This document shows positions 52,201-59,612 of a DNA stretch of 64,000 bases, piece after piece. A program made the position numbers and the translations under genes. This DNA comes from Prosthecobacter gellanilyticus (GTDB lineage: Bacteria; Verrucomicrobiota; Verrucomicrobiia; Verrucomicrobiales; Verrucomicrobiaceae), in contig NZ_BKAG01000030.1 in the NCBI RefSeq assembly GCF_007992435.1, positions 22,741 through 86,740 on the forward strand. Direction: 5' to 3'. Numbering within the stretch: position 1 is the stretch's first letter; each line of letters opens with the position of its first letter. The notes below the pieces were generated by a model. The model did no database searches and was not told where the DNA came from. It saw only the letters and a list, made by a program, of their open reading frames with translations.

Positions 52201-52415
52201 GCCCAGGGGCTGGAAAGACTGCGCTTACTTATCTGGATCACGCAACGCCGGACATCCTCACAGACTTTTTTTAGCCTCCCGACTGATGCATCCAGTGAGT
52301 CCACGCCATAAAAGGGTAACTCCTCTTTCCAAGATATGAATGCATCCTGCAGCCAGCGCGTTGCTTCCTCAAAGAGCTTCGTGGCATGGACAATCTTGGA
52401 TTTTTCGTCAGGCAT
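49206..52415 (-). CDS. KAP-family P-loop NTPase with membrane segments
   Basis: A 1069-residue KAP-type STAND-related NTPase. Walker A is FGLFAPWGRGKSTLMEKSAE near residue 481 and Walker B RVLLVVDDLDRCEPEQSLSV near 768. Between them sit hydrophobic segments (WWPLVLAVFMASFSLFTRLG, LLGYVIGGMGIGLLVILGYG and two near 700-745), the intervening-membrane layout of KAP proteins. A Gly tract (GGGGGGGG) near residue 200 separates an unfamiliar N-terminal helical region. A Pro-rich linker precedes the C-terminal part. KAP NTPases have been linked to membrane signalling platforms and phage exclusion (PifA-like). No partner gene is coupled, so it may act alone. Confidence 0.8.
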   Translation of the reverse strand: MPDEKSKIVHATKLFEEATRWLQDAFISWKEELPFYGVDSLDASVGRLKKVCEDVRRCVIQISKRSLSSPWAELNQDLYQFIEIIEGTVLGPWQGTIDKLGLGKQWKKEDPLQKVERQFRDWIRKLRRCMKEAGLTRISKRQDESLTSAEETSIENETISWVEEVLSNVPGENRDLQPAGDAFGNGSHIHVISGGGGGGGGINPAGISEIIRDALVSSSTEPDVSAQVPKARSTLDPKVWRYAAKLWKEVGVVPSEGLNSALGYVIRDSDSSPMEITPWQMLLGLMLEGARVAGNPPRDPPPPYLLQVLLLDRLCRREGNLRELWNQALASRSTDSPSQSILSPSLRHALLHAREISARCSGNSSNTYVATRHVVAALISHFANGNQKDLLILTIEDLKDCLEQHLPENAHQAVEGAWDAVFESFGQFRPAGAKGSGSTFGRGSRNDDLCLGIERYTGAIQSVFQSAEPNQDFVFGLFAPWGRGKSTLMEKSAEAMQETHVSVFFGASKYPTRPEVWVHLYQTILREATGSFFSRLRLGFRLGLLKVGWWPLVLAVFMASFSLFTRLGWAVHLLGYVIGGMGIGLLVILGYGYRILAKGRLLQEKYAFIPDHADKLGLQAVIGDDLERLLRAWFPTRASPHTRPVPGKHQDKREETKPEHRDNKKNGNEGCDGIWKRLVSYFADPDIAIDFRMGRWGWFFMLLCRLLAGIGCWELGQNVWATVPGPTGEGSTAWRWGGVTLIGVFYGFLVAAAFVIGRIDTDRKRVLLVVDDLDRCEPEQSLSVIESIRWFLDNPKVNSRLHVAILMERDALETACRLRAREHGKEYSDDAWRTRFEALREKLFMVELSLPTLKNDEVSDLAHRLLYGKPPRKAEPPASSLPRGPAQTSAGDPSDPKNSAVGAMSPGIPGAELPPKDSTEAPVIEPDLVSPAPARATQDSGIRSYHPWPFAGGPPAAPVAAQQQTLAPPPHSSPTPKPSKSSLSEHFSEDERTKLEEVFRSIPPEHLTPRSVRAALFRYLFARQLLSGVDFSPQDLMEHLAHAMFAGASKPNFKARHSMEIARVISQLT

Positions 52416-52478
52416 CGGGAGCAGTATGTGAAGTGCTTGAACATAGAAGTATGCTTGGGTTGCCTAGCGTTCCAGAGA

Positions 52479-52525
52479 ATTGTCTAACTCTGGCTCAAGC
52501 TCACAAGCGAGCTACCTCTGACAAT
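52479..52525. other. Hairpin upstream of the KAP gene
   Basis: ATTGTC (52479-52484) pairs with GACAAT (52520-52525), and inside it AGCTC (52498-52502) pairs with GAGCT (52509-52513). It lies about 65 bp upstream of the KAP ATG and could be a leader structure, or the terminator of the small acidic gene that ends downstream at 52540, since that gene reads towards it. There is no clear T-run. Role unclear. Confidence 0.3.
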
Positions 52526-52539
52526 ATGACCTAACCAAC

Positions 52540-52782
52540 TCAACTCCCACCGATCTGGCACTGCGAATCGTCGGCATCCGGCGGAGTGGGGGAGTCATCC
52601 TGAGGCAGATCCCGGAGGACATCGGTGAGCTCGGGGGTGACGTCGTCTTTGCCGGGGCCTTCGTCGCCTTCCACGGTGAGGTCACGCTGGAGCTTGGCGG
52701 CGATTTCCTTGAGCTTCGTGGAAAAGCCCTCATAGGGGGCGAACTCGCCAAACGGGTCTTTCTCGATGAACGGGATGACCAT
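52540..52782 (-). CDS. Small acidic protein, function unknown
   Basis: From ATG 52782 an 80-residue acidic protein (MVIPFIEKDPFGEFAPYEGF, then LTVEGDEGPGKDDVTPELTD and a DDSPTPPDADDSQ tail). The frame stays open much farther upstream, but that part runs through a dispersed REP-like repeat (52833-52868) and a GTGAAC-type microsatellite and is unlikely to be coding, so the short start is preferred. No family recognised; it may be a spurious frame. Confidence 0.35.
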   Translation of the reverse strand: MVIPFIEKDPFGEFAPYEGFSTKLKEIAAKLQRDLTVEGDEGPGKDDVTPELTDVLRDLPQDDSPTPPDADDSQCQIGGS

Positions 52783-52832
52783 CGAGGGTCTGGCTGCCCT
52801 AAACCAGGAGCGAAGATAGTTTCTGAGTGTCT

Positions 52833-52868
52833 CAGGTTCTGCCTTTATAAACCTGTTCCACTTTGGGC
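52833..52868. repeat. REP-like hairpin, family A
   Basis: CAGGTT pairs with AACCTG, followed by TTCCACTTTGGG. On the minus strand the 5' flank is GTGG. Other family A copies: 57842, 58414, 59189, 59584, and a half copy at 54983. Confidence 0.6.
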
Positions 52869-52951
52869 AGGAGGCTTGCGGGACTTTGTGAAGGCGTGAA
52901 CCGCGAACACTGAACCGTGAACCCCGGACACGCAGGGCGGGTGGGGTGGAA

Positions 52952-54661
52952 TCAGCCGGCGGCTTTTTCGAGGGCGGTAGCTTCCGCCTCGGGGGCGGAA
53001 AGGACAGGGAGCTCGATGATGAAGGAGGCGCCTTGCTCGGCGCCCTCGCTCTCGGCCCAGATCCGGCCGCCATGCGCGTTCACGACGCCGCGGCAGATGG
53101 CCAGGCCGATGCCGAGCCCGGGGGCTTTCATCTGGCCGTGCCGACGGCTGGTGGTGGTCTGATGGAAGGGCTCAAAGATGGCCTCGAGCTCAGCGATGGG
53201 GATGCCGCTTCCGGCGTCTTCCACGATGAGGCGCACGCGCCCTGCCACGGGCTCAGTCTTCACCCAGACGGTGCCCCGCGGCGGTGAGTGGAAAACGGCG
53301 TTGCGGAGGAGATTCCAGACGACTTGCTGGATCCGCACGGCATCACAGCGCACGCGGAGCTCGCGCGGGTGGAGATGGAAGTCCACCTTCACGCCGGAGG
53401 GGGCGATCTCAGCACTGATGAGGGACCAGGCCTGACGCACGATGCGGTTGAGATCGTGTGAGGCGAACTCGAGCTGTAGCTTTCCCTGGATGACTTTGGC
53501 CACGTCCAGGAGGTCATCAATGAGCCGCGCCTCCAGGTTCAGCGAGCGGCGGATCATCTCCAGATCCTCCCGCATGTCCTCCGGAGTGGCGGGATCCTTT
53601 GCCAGCATTCCGGCGAGCATGAGGGCAGGATTCAGCGGGGTGCGCAGCTCATGGCTCATCATGGCCAGAAAGTGGTCCTTGGCGGCGTTGGCGATTTCGG
53701 CCTCGCCTTTGGCCACACGCATGGCGGCCTCGCTGGCTTTGCGCGTGGTGATCTCTGTCTGCGCCTGCTGGTAGAGACGGGCTTTGTCGATGGCGACGGC
53801 GGCCTGCGCGGCGATGCCGGCGAGGATCTCCTCTGCGTCTGCGGTGAAGATGCCAGGCTCCGGGTGGCCGAAGAACAAGCCGCCGATGACCTCCCCGGAG
53901 CGGGAGACGACGGAGGCGGCGAGATAACTGCGCACGGGGAGATGGCCGGGTGGCATGCCGTGGTGAGGGGCGCTTTTGCCGTAGCGCGGGTCCTGGGTGA
54001 TATCGGCCACGCGGACGATGCCGCCGCCGCCAAAGGTGGGGCTGAAGACGGCGGTGTTTCGCGGCATGGGGAAGCCCTCAAAGGCGGAGCGGTCGACGCC
54101 GGAAAGGGTGTAGAGCATGTAGCTTTCACCGCGCTCATCCAGGGCATTGTAGAAGAAGGCGCCAAAGGCGGCGCCGGAGACCTCTCGCCCGGCATCGGTG
54201 ATGGCCTGCAGCAGTTTTTCCAGGTCCAGCTCAGCGCTCAGGGTGACGCAGGTTTGATTCAGGATCTCCAGATTGCGCCCGTGGGCCTCCGCCTCCTTCC
54301 GGCCGGTCTGGGCGGCATGCCCGAGATAGATGATGAGGGATGAGGTGAGCAGGTAGCCGATGGAGGCGGCGATGACGTAAGGGCTCTCCAGCTCAAAGGC
54401 GCCGCGCGGGGGCACGAACCAGTAGACACACATCAAGAAGGCGATGAGGGAGGCGAGCAAGGCGGGGCGCCAGCCGGTGAGCCAGACCGCGCAGGGCACG
54501 GCGCCGTAGATGGTCAGGAAGGCTGCCTGATTGCCTAACCAAGGGTCCACTGAATACCGCAGCGCGACGGCCGCGGCCATGATGGAGAGGGCGATCCCGT
54601 AACGCGCAATGATCGCTCGAGGCCTGCCGCTGACGGACTGTCGAGTTTGGGGAGATGGCAT
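52952..54661 (-). CDS. DUF4118-GAF sensor histidine kinase
   Basis: A 569-residue membrane sensor kinase. Four hydrophobic segments at the N-terminus resemble the KdpD-type DUF4118 domain (FLTIYGAVPCAVWLTGWRPA; LLASLIAFLMCVYWFVPPRG). A GAF domain follows (LEKLLQAITDAGREVSGAAF; RSYLAASVVSRSGEVIGGLF), then the HisKA box FLAMMSHELRTPLNPALML with the phospho-His. The ATPase part has WNLLRNAVFHSP (N), VEDAGSGIPIAELEAIFEPF (G1/F) and GLGIGLAICRGVVNAHGG (G2). No receiver gene is next to it, so it is an orphan kinase here. ATG 54661 is preferred; an ATG at 54748 adds 29 residues. Light, redox or small-molecule sensing through GAF is possible. Confidence 0.88.
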   Translation of the reverse strand: MPSPQTRQSVSGRPRAIIARYGIALSIMAAAVALRYSVDPWLGNQAAFLTIYGAVPCAVWLTGWRPALLASLIAFLMCVYWFVPPRGAFELESPYVIAASIGYLLTSSLIIYLGHAAQTGRKEAEAHGRNLEILNQTCVTLSAELDLEKLLQAITDAGREVSGAAFGAFFYNALDERGESYMLYTLSGVDRSAFEGFPMPRNTAVFSPTFGGGGIVRVADITQDPRYGKSAPHHGMPPGHLPVRSYLAASVVSRSGEVIGGLFFGHPEPGIFTADAEEILAGIAAQAAVAIDKARLYQQAQTEITTRKASEAAMRVAKGEAEIANAAKDHFLAMMSHELRTPLNPALMLAGMLAKDPATPEDMREDLEMIRRSLNLEARLIDDLLDVAKVIQGKLQLEFASHDLNRIVRQAWSLISAEIAPSGVKVDFHLHPRELRVRCDAVRIQQVVWNLLRNAVFHSPPRGTVWVKTEPVAGRVRLIVEDAGSGIPIAELEAIFEPFHQTTTSRRHGQMKAPGLGIGLAICRGVVNAHGGRIWAESEGAEQGASFIIELPVLSAPEAEATALEKAAG

Positions 54662-54748
54662 GGGGGGGTACCAGGAAGCGGCCGTGTATGGAGATGTGAT
54701 GTGATGTATTAGCAATCCTTTTAACAGTGCCGGGACAGATAACTGCAC

Positions 54749-55088
54749 CCTCCCGGCACTACGGCCTGAAATTCGTCTGTGGCGGGCCGCTGGATTCGTG
54801 AAATTTCGGCCCTAGCGGCAGCTTTTCTGGGGCTTAGTGAGCATGAACAGGCGGCGAATGAACACCAGCCAGCAACCCCGCGTGACTGCTGGCGTACCCA
54901 GGGAGGCGGGTGAGGGAGGGACACCCGGCTGCGGCGGAGCGGCAGAAGGAGCGTTTTATTTCCCCACACTTACTGTTAGGCTTCACCTGTTCCACTTTGG
55001 GCCCCTGCCAGGGGCTTTGCATTTTGAGGCTTGATCTGGCGGTGGGGACTGAGGGAGACTGGGGGCGAATTTTATTCGTTCCGCTGTC
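54749..55088. other. Intergenic region, half REP-like element only
   Basis: No gene supported. A GTTAGGC motif is at 54975-54981, directly followed by a tail of REP-like family A (CACCTGTTCCACTTTGGG, 54983-55000) without an evident opposite arm. Nothing else stands out. Confidence 0.5.
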
Positions 55089-55607
55089 ATGCACTTTAAT
55101 GGATCTGCTCTTCGAAGAAGCTTTCGGGCGCTGGTGCTCATCACGCTGCTGGGCGGTGGGGTGGTGTCTGCGGGGCTGCCGCCGGCGGTCTATGCGTGTG
55201 TGCGGCCGTTTGATCCGATGACGCGTCGTGTTGAGTTTCATGAGGTGACGCTGGAGGAGGCGCTGCAGGGGATCCGGGAGCTGAGCCGGAAAGATGATGT
55301 CTATGGAGGTGTGGGGCTGAATATTGTGCTGGAGTCGGCGACGCTGAGCCCGGTGCAGAGGCAGGTGCGCTTCAGCCTGGTGGCGGATGATGTGCGGTAT
55401 AAGGATCTGGTCTATGCGCTGTGCCACCGGCTGGGACTGGGATGCCGGATGGATCCGTTTGCGGTGGTCTTCGGGCCGGGCGGGAAGATCGCGAAGCCGA
55501 CGGCGAGGAAGTCGGCGGTGGAGCTGGCGCGGAAGATCCAGCTGCACCTGACGCTGGACGGGCGGGACACGATCACGGGGGAGAATCTGCTGGTGGAGCG
55601 GAGGTGA
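55089..55607 (+). CDS. STN-like (secretin/TonB N-terminal type) exported protein
   Basis: A 172-residue exported protein with a hydrophobic N-terminal segment (ALVLITLLGGGVVSAGLPPA) and a domain of the STN type found at the start of secretins and TonB receptors: FHEVTLEEALQGIRELSRKD, GLNIVLESATL, VRYKDLVYALCHRLGLGC. Free-standing STN-like proteins are frequent in Verrucomicrobiota and Planctomycetota and may interact with the envelope. A later helix (SAVELARKIQLHLTLDGRDT) ends the protein. ATG 55089 is the first in frame. Role unknown. Confidence 0.6.
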   Translation: MHFNGSALRRSFRALVLITLLGGGVVSAGLPPAVYACVRPFDPMTRRVEFHEVTLEEALQGIRELSRKDDVYGGVGLNIVLESATLSPVQRQVRFSLVADDVRYKDLVYALCHRLGLGCRMDPFAVVFGPGGKIAKPTARKSAVELARKIQLHLTLDGRDTITGENLLVERR

Positions 55608-55710
55608 TGCCTGCCATGCCGGCGAAAAAGCAGGGCAGACGAGGTCATGATGTCTGCGACGGTGACGTGACTCCATTTTTTCTTTCTTTGTTAGGCTCAT
55701 CTGTCCATCC

Positions 55711-56397
55711 ATGAAAATCATCATCACTCTCACACTGCTTCTGGCTTCCAGCGCGCTGCTGCGGGCGGAAGACAAGAAAGCCATCTCCGCCCAGGAGCCC
55801 GCGAAGGAAAAGACTCCGTCGCCGAAGACGCTGGAGGAGGCGCACCTGCAGCTGGAGAAGCTGCTGGCGAAGGATGTGCTGGCGAAGATCGATGCGATGA
55901 AGTCTGAGAAGGAGATGATCGAGTTTCATTTAGGCCTGGGCATGGGCATGCGAAATGGCTGGGGACTCTGGGGCGGCGGGCCGCTGGCGCAGCACATGCG
56001 GAAGCTGGGCTTTCATCACCCCGACGACATGTCCTGTGTGATCTTGGAGACTTTCTGGTGCAGGCGTCATGGCAAGGACTTCCGGCTGAAGGAGCGCGCT
56101 GACGACTACGCGGCCTACTGGAAGGCGGTGGCGGACCCGCCTGAGTCTGCGAAGGATCCGAAGGACGGCTCTGAGGTGGTCTGGAAGATGAGTTTTGGTG
56201 CTGACTCTGATGACCGCAAGACTGTGCGCCAGATCCATGTGGGCAAAAGCAAGAAGACGGGACGCTGGCTGGCCTATGAGCACGACAAAGGTGTGTATGA
56301 ACCGCACCCGCAATTGCTGAAACAGATCACGGAGCACTACAAGCCTGACCCTCGTGATCCCTTTACCTCGGATGATGCGAAACCTGATGCGAAGTGA
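55711..56397 (+). CDS. DUF6794-type exported protein
   Basis: A 228-residue protein with signal peptide MKIIITLTLLLASSALLRAE and a DUF6794-like core: TLEEAHLQLEKLLAKDVLAK, then MIEFHLGLGMGMRNGWGLWG and LGFHHPDDMSCVILETFWCR. The second half (VRQIHVGKSKKTGRWLAYEH) is unfamiliar. The domain family is uncharacterised. GTTAGGC (55690-55696) lies 14 bp before the ATG, in the same position as before the gene at 56577. Confidence 0.65.
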   Translation: MKIIITLTLLLASSALLRAEDKKAISAQEPAKEKTPSPKTLEEAHLQLEKLLAKDVLAKIDAMKSEKEMIEFHLGLGMGMRNGWGLWGGGPLAQHMRKLGFHHPDDMSCVILETFWCRRHGKDFRLKERADDYAAYWKAVADPPESAKDPKDGSEVVWKMSFGADSDDRKTVRQIHVGKSKKTGRWLAYEHDKGVYEPHPQLLKQITEHYKPDPRDPFTSDDAKPDAK

Positions 56398-56448
56398 GAC
56401 CAGGATGCCAGGCCCGTCCGCGACTGCCCCCACCCCTGCCCCTCCGCG

Positions 56449-56553
56449 ATGAAATACGACGATGCCTGCGCTCCTGATCTGTGGGAAACGTTTGACCGGC
56501 TGGAGCCCGTGCCCGATGAACGACAGTCCGAGTGGACGAACACATTCATTTAA
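56449..56553 (+). CDS. Possible 34-residue small protein
   Basis: A short frame starting MKYDDACAPDLWETFDRLEP and ending before the next GTTAGGC motif. Acidic with two Trp; the composition looks protein-like, but there is no Shine-Dalgarno and no homologue I can name. It lies 52 bp after the DUF6794 gene and 24 bp before the next start. Could be chance. Confidence 0.25.
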   Translation: MKYDDACAPDLWETFDRLEPVPDERQSEWTNTFI

Positions 56554-56576
56554 CTCCTTGTTAGGCTCATCATCAC

Positions 56577-57251
56577 ATGCCCACGCTGAGAACTTACCCG
56601 ATGGCTGATCAGGCCTGCATTGATGCGGGCTACCTGTGCAGCATGGGGGTGGAGGCGGTGCTGGTGCAGGATCCGGGGGAGGGCGGGACTCTGCCGGGTG
56701 TGCTGGGCGCGCCGCACCGGCTGGAGGTTCCGCAGGCGCAGATGGAGCGCGCGGCGGCTCTGCTCTCCCAGCGCTCTGCCGCTGAGGCTGCGCCGGTGCT
56801 GGCGCCCGTGTCTGTGCCGGTGGATGCAGCGGGGCTGCACCGGTTCCTCCGCTTCATCTTGATCTATGATGTGATCTGTTACGTGGCTTTTGCGGTCTAT
56901 TGGCAGTGGCTGAATCCGGAGCCGCCGCCTGCGGTGCTGGAGTTTCTCGACTCTCTGACGCTGTCTGTGTATCTCTGGCAGTGGGCCTATGTGAGTCACT
57001 GGCCTTTGGTCATGACGGGGCTGGTCGCAAATGTGCTCTGCTACTTTTATCATCCGTTCGGGCGCATGCTGTTTGCCGCCGTCATGATCTGGGGGCATGT
57101 CACGCTGCTGGGGCCGCCGCCGATGATCTTCAGCCCGTTTGAGGGTTTCTTTGGATGCCTCCAGAGCACGCTGGCGAGCATGGCGCTGGCGCTGATGTAT
57201 TGGAGTCCGCTGCGGGAGAGGTTTACCACGAGCCACTCACCACGCGCATGA
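56577..57251 (+). CDS. DUF2007-like N-terminus fused to membrane domain
   Basis: A 224-residue protein. Residues 1-65 resemble the putative signal-transducing DUF2007 domain (QACIDAGYLCSMGVEAVLVQ, then LGAPHRLEVPQAQMERAAAL). A Pro/Val linker leads to a membrane part with about four helices (FLRFILIYDVICYVAFAVYW; VMTGLVANVLCYFYHPFGRM; MLFAAVMIWGHVTLLG; LQSTLASMALALMYWSP). GTTAGGC (56560-56566) lies 10 bp before the ATG. It overlaps the next gene by ATGA. No substrate or partner is known; the DUF2007 call is tentative. Confidence 0.6.
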   Translation: MPTLRTYPMADQACIDAGYLCSMGVEAVLVQDPGEGGTLPGVLGAPHRLEVPQAQMERAAALLSQRSAAEAAPVLAPVSVPVDAAGLHRFLRFILIYDVICYVAFAVYWQWLNPEPPPAVLEFLDSLTLSVYLWQWAYVSHWPLVMTGLVANVLCYFYHPFGRMLFAAVMIWGHVTLLGPPPMIFSPFEGFFGCLQSTLASMALALMYWSPLRERFTTSHSPRA

Positions 57252-57625
57252 AGACATCTCTGAAAACAAAGGCACTCTGTGTGCTCGCTGGCGCAATCCT
57301 GGGAGGCTCGCTGGTGGGAGGCTATGATTTTCTGCTGCGGCTGGGGATCGAGCACCACTATCAGGAGCTGGAGACTTTCTTTCGCGGCAGGGTGGGAGAG
57401 AGGGAGGTGCTGGGGATCTCGTATTTCGACTATCACGGCATCGGTTTCCTGCAGGGCAATGATTGGAAGGTGGTGCTTCAGGATGAGAACGGCCGACGCA
57501 TCATGATCCACCAGAACCAATCGAGCTTCCAGGAGTCGATCCCCCACCAGCCGAAGGTCGAGATCCAGGGTGATGACATCTTGATTGATGATGGTGAGGT
57601 CAAGCTGAGGGTCACGGTGAACTGA
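57248..57625 (+). CDS. Small anchored protein, function unknown
   Basis: A 125-residue protein with one N-terminal membrane or signal segment (LCVLAGAILGGSLVGGYDFL) and a small soluble domain (LGISYFDYHGIGFLQGNDWK; VEIQGDDILIDDGEVKLRVT). ATG 57248 overlaps the stop of the membrane protein gene (ATGA), so the two are expressed together. No family recognised. Confidence 0.6.
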   Translation: MKTSLKTKALCVLAGAILGGSLVGGYDFLLRLGIEHHYQELETFFRGRVGEREVLGISYFDYHGIGFLQGNDWKVVLQDENGRRIMIHQNQSSFQESIPHQPKVEIQGDDILIDDGEVKLRVTVN

Positions 57626-58029
57626 TGAGCACGCGGCCGGGTGCGGCGGGGGGGAGGTCGAGAAGGAAAGCGCCGGATGGCCTAACTAGAAGCACCTCCA
57701 TGAACCGGATGTTTCAAGGTTCGGGTGGAGAGGGTGGGGCCGGACTCCGGAGAGGACTGAAAATTGAAAACTGAAAACTGAAAAATGGGGGGAACGGCTG
57801 TCGAGGTGGCAGGTGCCTACGCGGGCGCTTTGGCCTAACTGGAAACAGGTGAAGATAAAACCTGTTTCGCTTTGGGCAGGAGAGCTGGGCTTGCCTGCGG
57901 GCGATATTTTTGGGGTGTCGCCGCCGGAGACCCAAAGGAAAGGGGCTGCGAAACCTGCCAAACGGGTGGATGTTTTCACTCGTCAGGCGCCTCCATCTGT
58001 GATGAGCTGCGGACCTCCCCTTCCCCACC
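57626..58029. other. Intergenic region with A-type hairpin and ACTGAAA microsatellite
   Basis: No gene supported. GCCTAAC occurs twice (about 57680 and 57834). An ACTGAAA-type short repeat is at about 57757-57786. A REP-like hairpin of family A is at 57842-57877 (GAAACAGGT paired with ACCTGTTTC), with a diverged tail GCTTTGGGC in place of CCACTTTGGGC. Confidence 0.5.
57842..57877. repeat. REP-like hairpin, family A (diverged tail)
   Basis: GAAACAGGT pairs perfectly with ACCTGTTTC (9 bp); the tail is GCTTTGGGC, so the minus-strand flank reads GCGA. Confidence 0.65.
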
Positions 58030-58365
58030 ATGATCTCTCTGACTTTACGCTGGCTGCTGCACTGGACGGGGCAGGGCCTGAAACTCTGGATGTTTGCGAC
58101 GCTGGCCTCGATCTGCGTGGCTCCCTTCGGGTTCCTTCTGCAAATGCTGGAGATGACGGTGGATCCGTTTGAGAAGCTGGGGCCCGTGGGAAAGGCGGGG
58201 GCGGTGGCAGGATACGCGCTTGGTTTCACTGTGACGCTGGCGGTGTTCACGGCGATCCTGGCGAGCCTCATGAAGGATCATCCGCTGAGGCCGTTCCCAG
58301 GTGTGAGCACGGTGAAGGACGCGGACTCTCCGCACGCGGACGCGGGATCGCCCGGGGCCGCCTGA
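58030..58365 (+). CDS. Small membrane protein, two helices
   Basis: A 111-residue protein with two clear hydrophobic segments (LWMFATLASICVAPFGFLLQ and AVAGYALGFTVTLAVFTAIL) and a hydrophilic Asp/Ala/Gly-rich tail. ATG 58030 has no Shine-Dalgarno. Flanked by repeat-bearing spacers, so it is probably a single-gene transcript. No family recognised. Confidence 0.5.
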   Translation: MISLTLRWLLHWTGQGLKLWMFATLASICVAPFGFLLQMLEMTVDPFEKLGPVGKAGAVAGYALGFTVTLAVFTAILASLMKDHPLRPFPGVSTVKDADSPHADAGSPGAA

Positions 58366-58413
58366 CATGTTGGATGATTCTTTGTTAGGCGCTTTTAACC
58401 CCTCTTTCACACG

Positions 58414-58449
58414 AAACAGGTTTAAATAATAACCTGCTCTACTTTGGCC
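58414..58449. repeat. REP-like hairpin, family A
   Basis: CAGGTT (58417-58422) pairs with AACCTG (58431-58436) around an 8-nt AT loop; the tail CTCTACTTTGGCC gives a minus-strand GTAG flank. GTTAGGC lies 24 bp upstream. Confidence 0.65.
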
Positions 58450-58492
58450 GGGGCGGGAACAGGAGCAGGGAACGCTGAAGGCGGGAGGGGGC

Positions 58493-58861
58493 TCAGGCGA
58501 TGTCGAGGAGGGTGATCTTGTTCCGCTCATCGAAGTCCTCGGGGAAGCGGACGTGGTAGATCGTGGAGAAGATTTCTTTGAGCTCGGTGAGCGCCTGAGA
58601 CAGGAACTCGCCCCGCTCCAGGCCGGTGGTGTTGGCCTTGATGATGCAGGCGACGATGTGGAAGGCGGGCTCGGTGGCGCGATCCAGGGGGCGGGCGCGG
58701 AAGAACCAGCTCTCGTCCGGCGCGGCGAACCGCACCTGGGTGAGGGTCTGTCGCCGATCGAAATGCAGATGCGTCTCCGCCAGTGCCTCGACGGCGTCCA
58801 CGGCGAGCTGTGGCAGCCGGCTGTCGACCGGGGCGAAAACATCGATGGTGATGACGGGCAT
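58493..58861 (-). CDS. Tautomerase-superfamily protein
   Basis: A 122-residue protein beginning MPVITIDVFAPVDSRLPQLA. After Met removal the Pro becomes the N-terminal general base typical of the 4-oxalocrotonate tautomerase/MIF superfamily, and the length suits a two-unit (tautomerase_3-like or cis-CaaD-size) member. Other segments: HLHFDRRQTLTQVRFA and GLERGEFLSQALTELKEIF. The frame is open upstream through microsatellite and repeat DNA, so ATG 58861 is preferred. GACTAAC lies 22 bp before it. Substrate unknown. Confidence 0.65.
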   Translation of the reverse strand: MPVITIDVFAPVDSRLPQLAVDAVEALAETHLHFDRRQTLTQVRFAAPDESWFFRARPLDRATEPAFHIVACIIKANTTGLERGEFLSQALTELKEIFSTIYHVRFPEDFDERNKITLLDIA

Positions 58862-58931
58862 GGGGATGGGGTTTGTTGACGGGTTAGTCTGGCAAAGTCC
58901 GGCGGGAGACGCAAGTGCGGCGGGGACGGTT

Positions 58932-59007
<76 letters not shown>

Positions 59008-59014
59008 TCGAAGA

Positions 59015-59055
59015 GGGACTGAAAACTGAAAACTGAGAACTGAGAACTGACAATT
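59015..59055. repeat. ACTGAAA/ACTGAGA microsatellite
   Basis: Five to six imperfect tandem units of 7-8 bp (ACTGAAAA, ACTGAGA). A related run occurs at 57757-57786. Both strands are stop-poor here, producing spurious open frames. Confidence 0.75.
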
Positions 59056-59188
59056 GGTTGGGCGGTCTGCTGAGGGCGCGGGCTCTGCCGGCAGGGATGG
59101 GGGAATGGAGAATGGAGGAACTGAAAATGGAAAATGGCCTGAGGTCGGGAGGTTTCGAGAACGGTGGCGGGTGTGGCCTACGCAAGAA

Positions 59189-59217
59189 GACAGGTGACAA
59201 ACCTGTCCCACTTTGGG
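59189..59217. repeat. REP-like hairpin, family A
   Basis: GACAGGT pairs with ACCTGTC, followed by CCACTTTGGG (minus-strand flank GTGG). The preceding 13 bp, GCCTACGCAAGAA, are identical to those before the copy at 59584. Confidence 0.75.
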
Positions 59218-59265
59218 CGCGGTGGAGATTCGGGCTCAGCGGTGTGTCGGGGGCACTTCTTTTTG

Positions 59266-59340
59266 ACACCGCAGAGGTGAGAAGACCGCAGAGAATACCT
59301 TCCGATGGATTTCTCTGCGGTCTTCCAATCTCTGCGGTGT
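59266..59340. repeat. 75-bp palindromic repeat, copy 1
   Basis: Outer arms ACACCGCAGAG/CTCTGCGGTGT (11 bp) and inner arms GAAGACCGCAGAGAA/TTCTCTGCGGTCTTC (15 bp) form a long hairpin with small internal bulges. Two further copies lie at 60958-61032 and 62763-62841. Non-coding and mobile-looking (MITE- or BIME-like); no terminal target duplication was seen. Confidence 0.85.
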
Positions 59341-59583
59341 GAAGAGTTTGGGCGGTTTCCACGCCTTTTTAAGGCACTTTTTGTTAGGAAAGATATCGCG
59401 GGGAGATGTGGGTGGTTCGAGCCGACGTCCGGCTGAAAGCGGGGGGTCTTGTTTTCTGGAATGACCTGCTGCCTTCTCCGCTGAAGCTTCGAAGTCCAGG
59501 ACGGACTGAAGTCCGCGCTCCGGTGGTCCTGCGGTGTGCGGGATGAACGGGTGAAGACGAGGCCGCTTTGGCCTACGCAAGAA

Positions 59584-59612
59584 GACAGGTTGCAAACCTG
59601 TCCCACTTTGGC
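59584..59612. repeat. REP-like hairpin, family A
   Basis: GACAGGTT and AACCTGTC form an 8-bp hairpin with a tiny loop, followed by CCACTTTGG. It abuts the stop of the gene ending at 59613 and may serve as its transcript end. Confidence 0.75.

Noticed and set aside
52783..53073. Upstream extension of the small acidic gene
   Set aside because: Overlaps the 3' end of the sensor kinase and a dispersed repeat; composition is low-complexity Ser/Pro/Arg.
54834..55784. Long minus-strand open frame (316 residues)
   Set aside because: Antisense to the STN-like gene, His/Arg/Gln-rich composition typical of the opposite strand of G+C-rich coding DNA.
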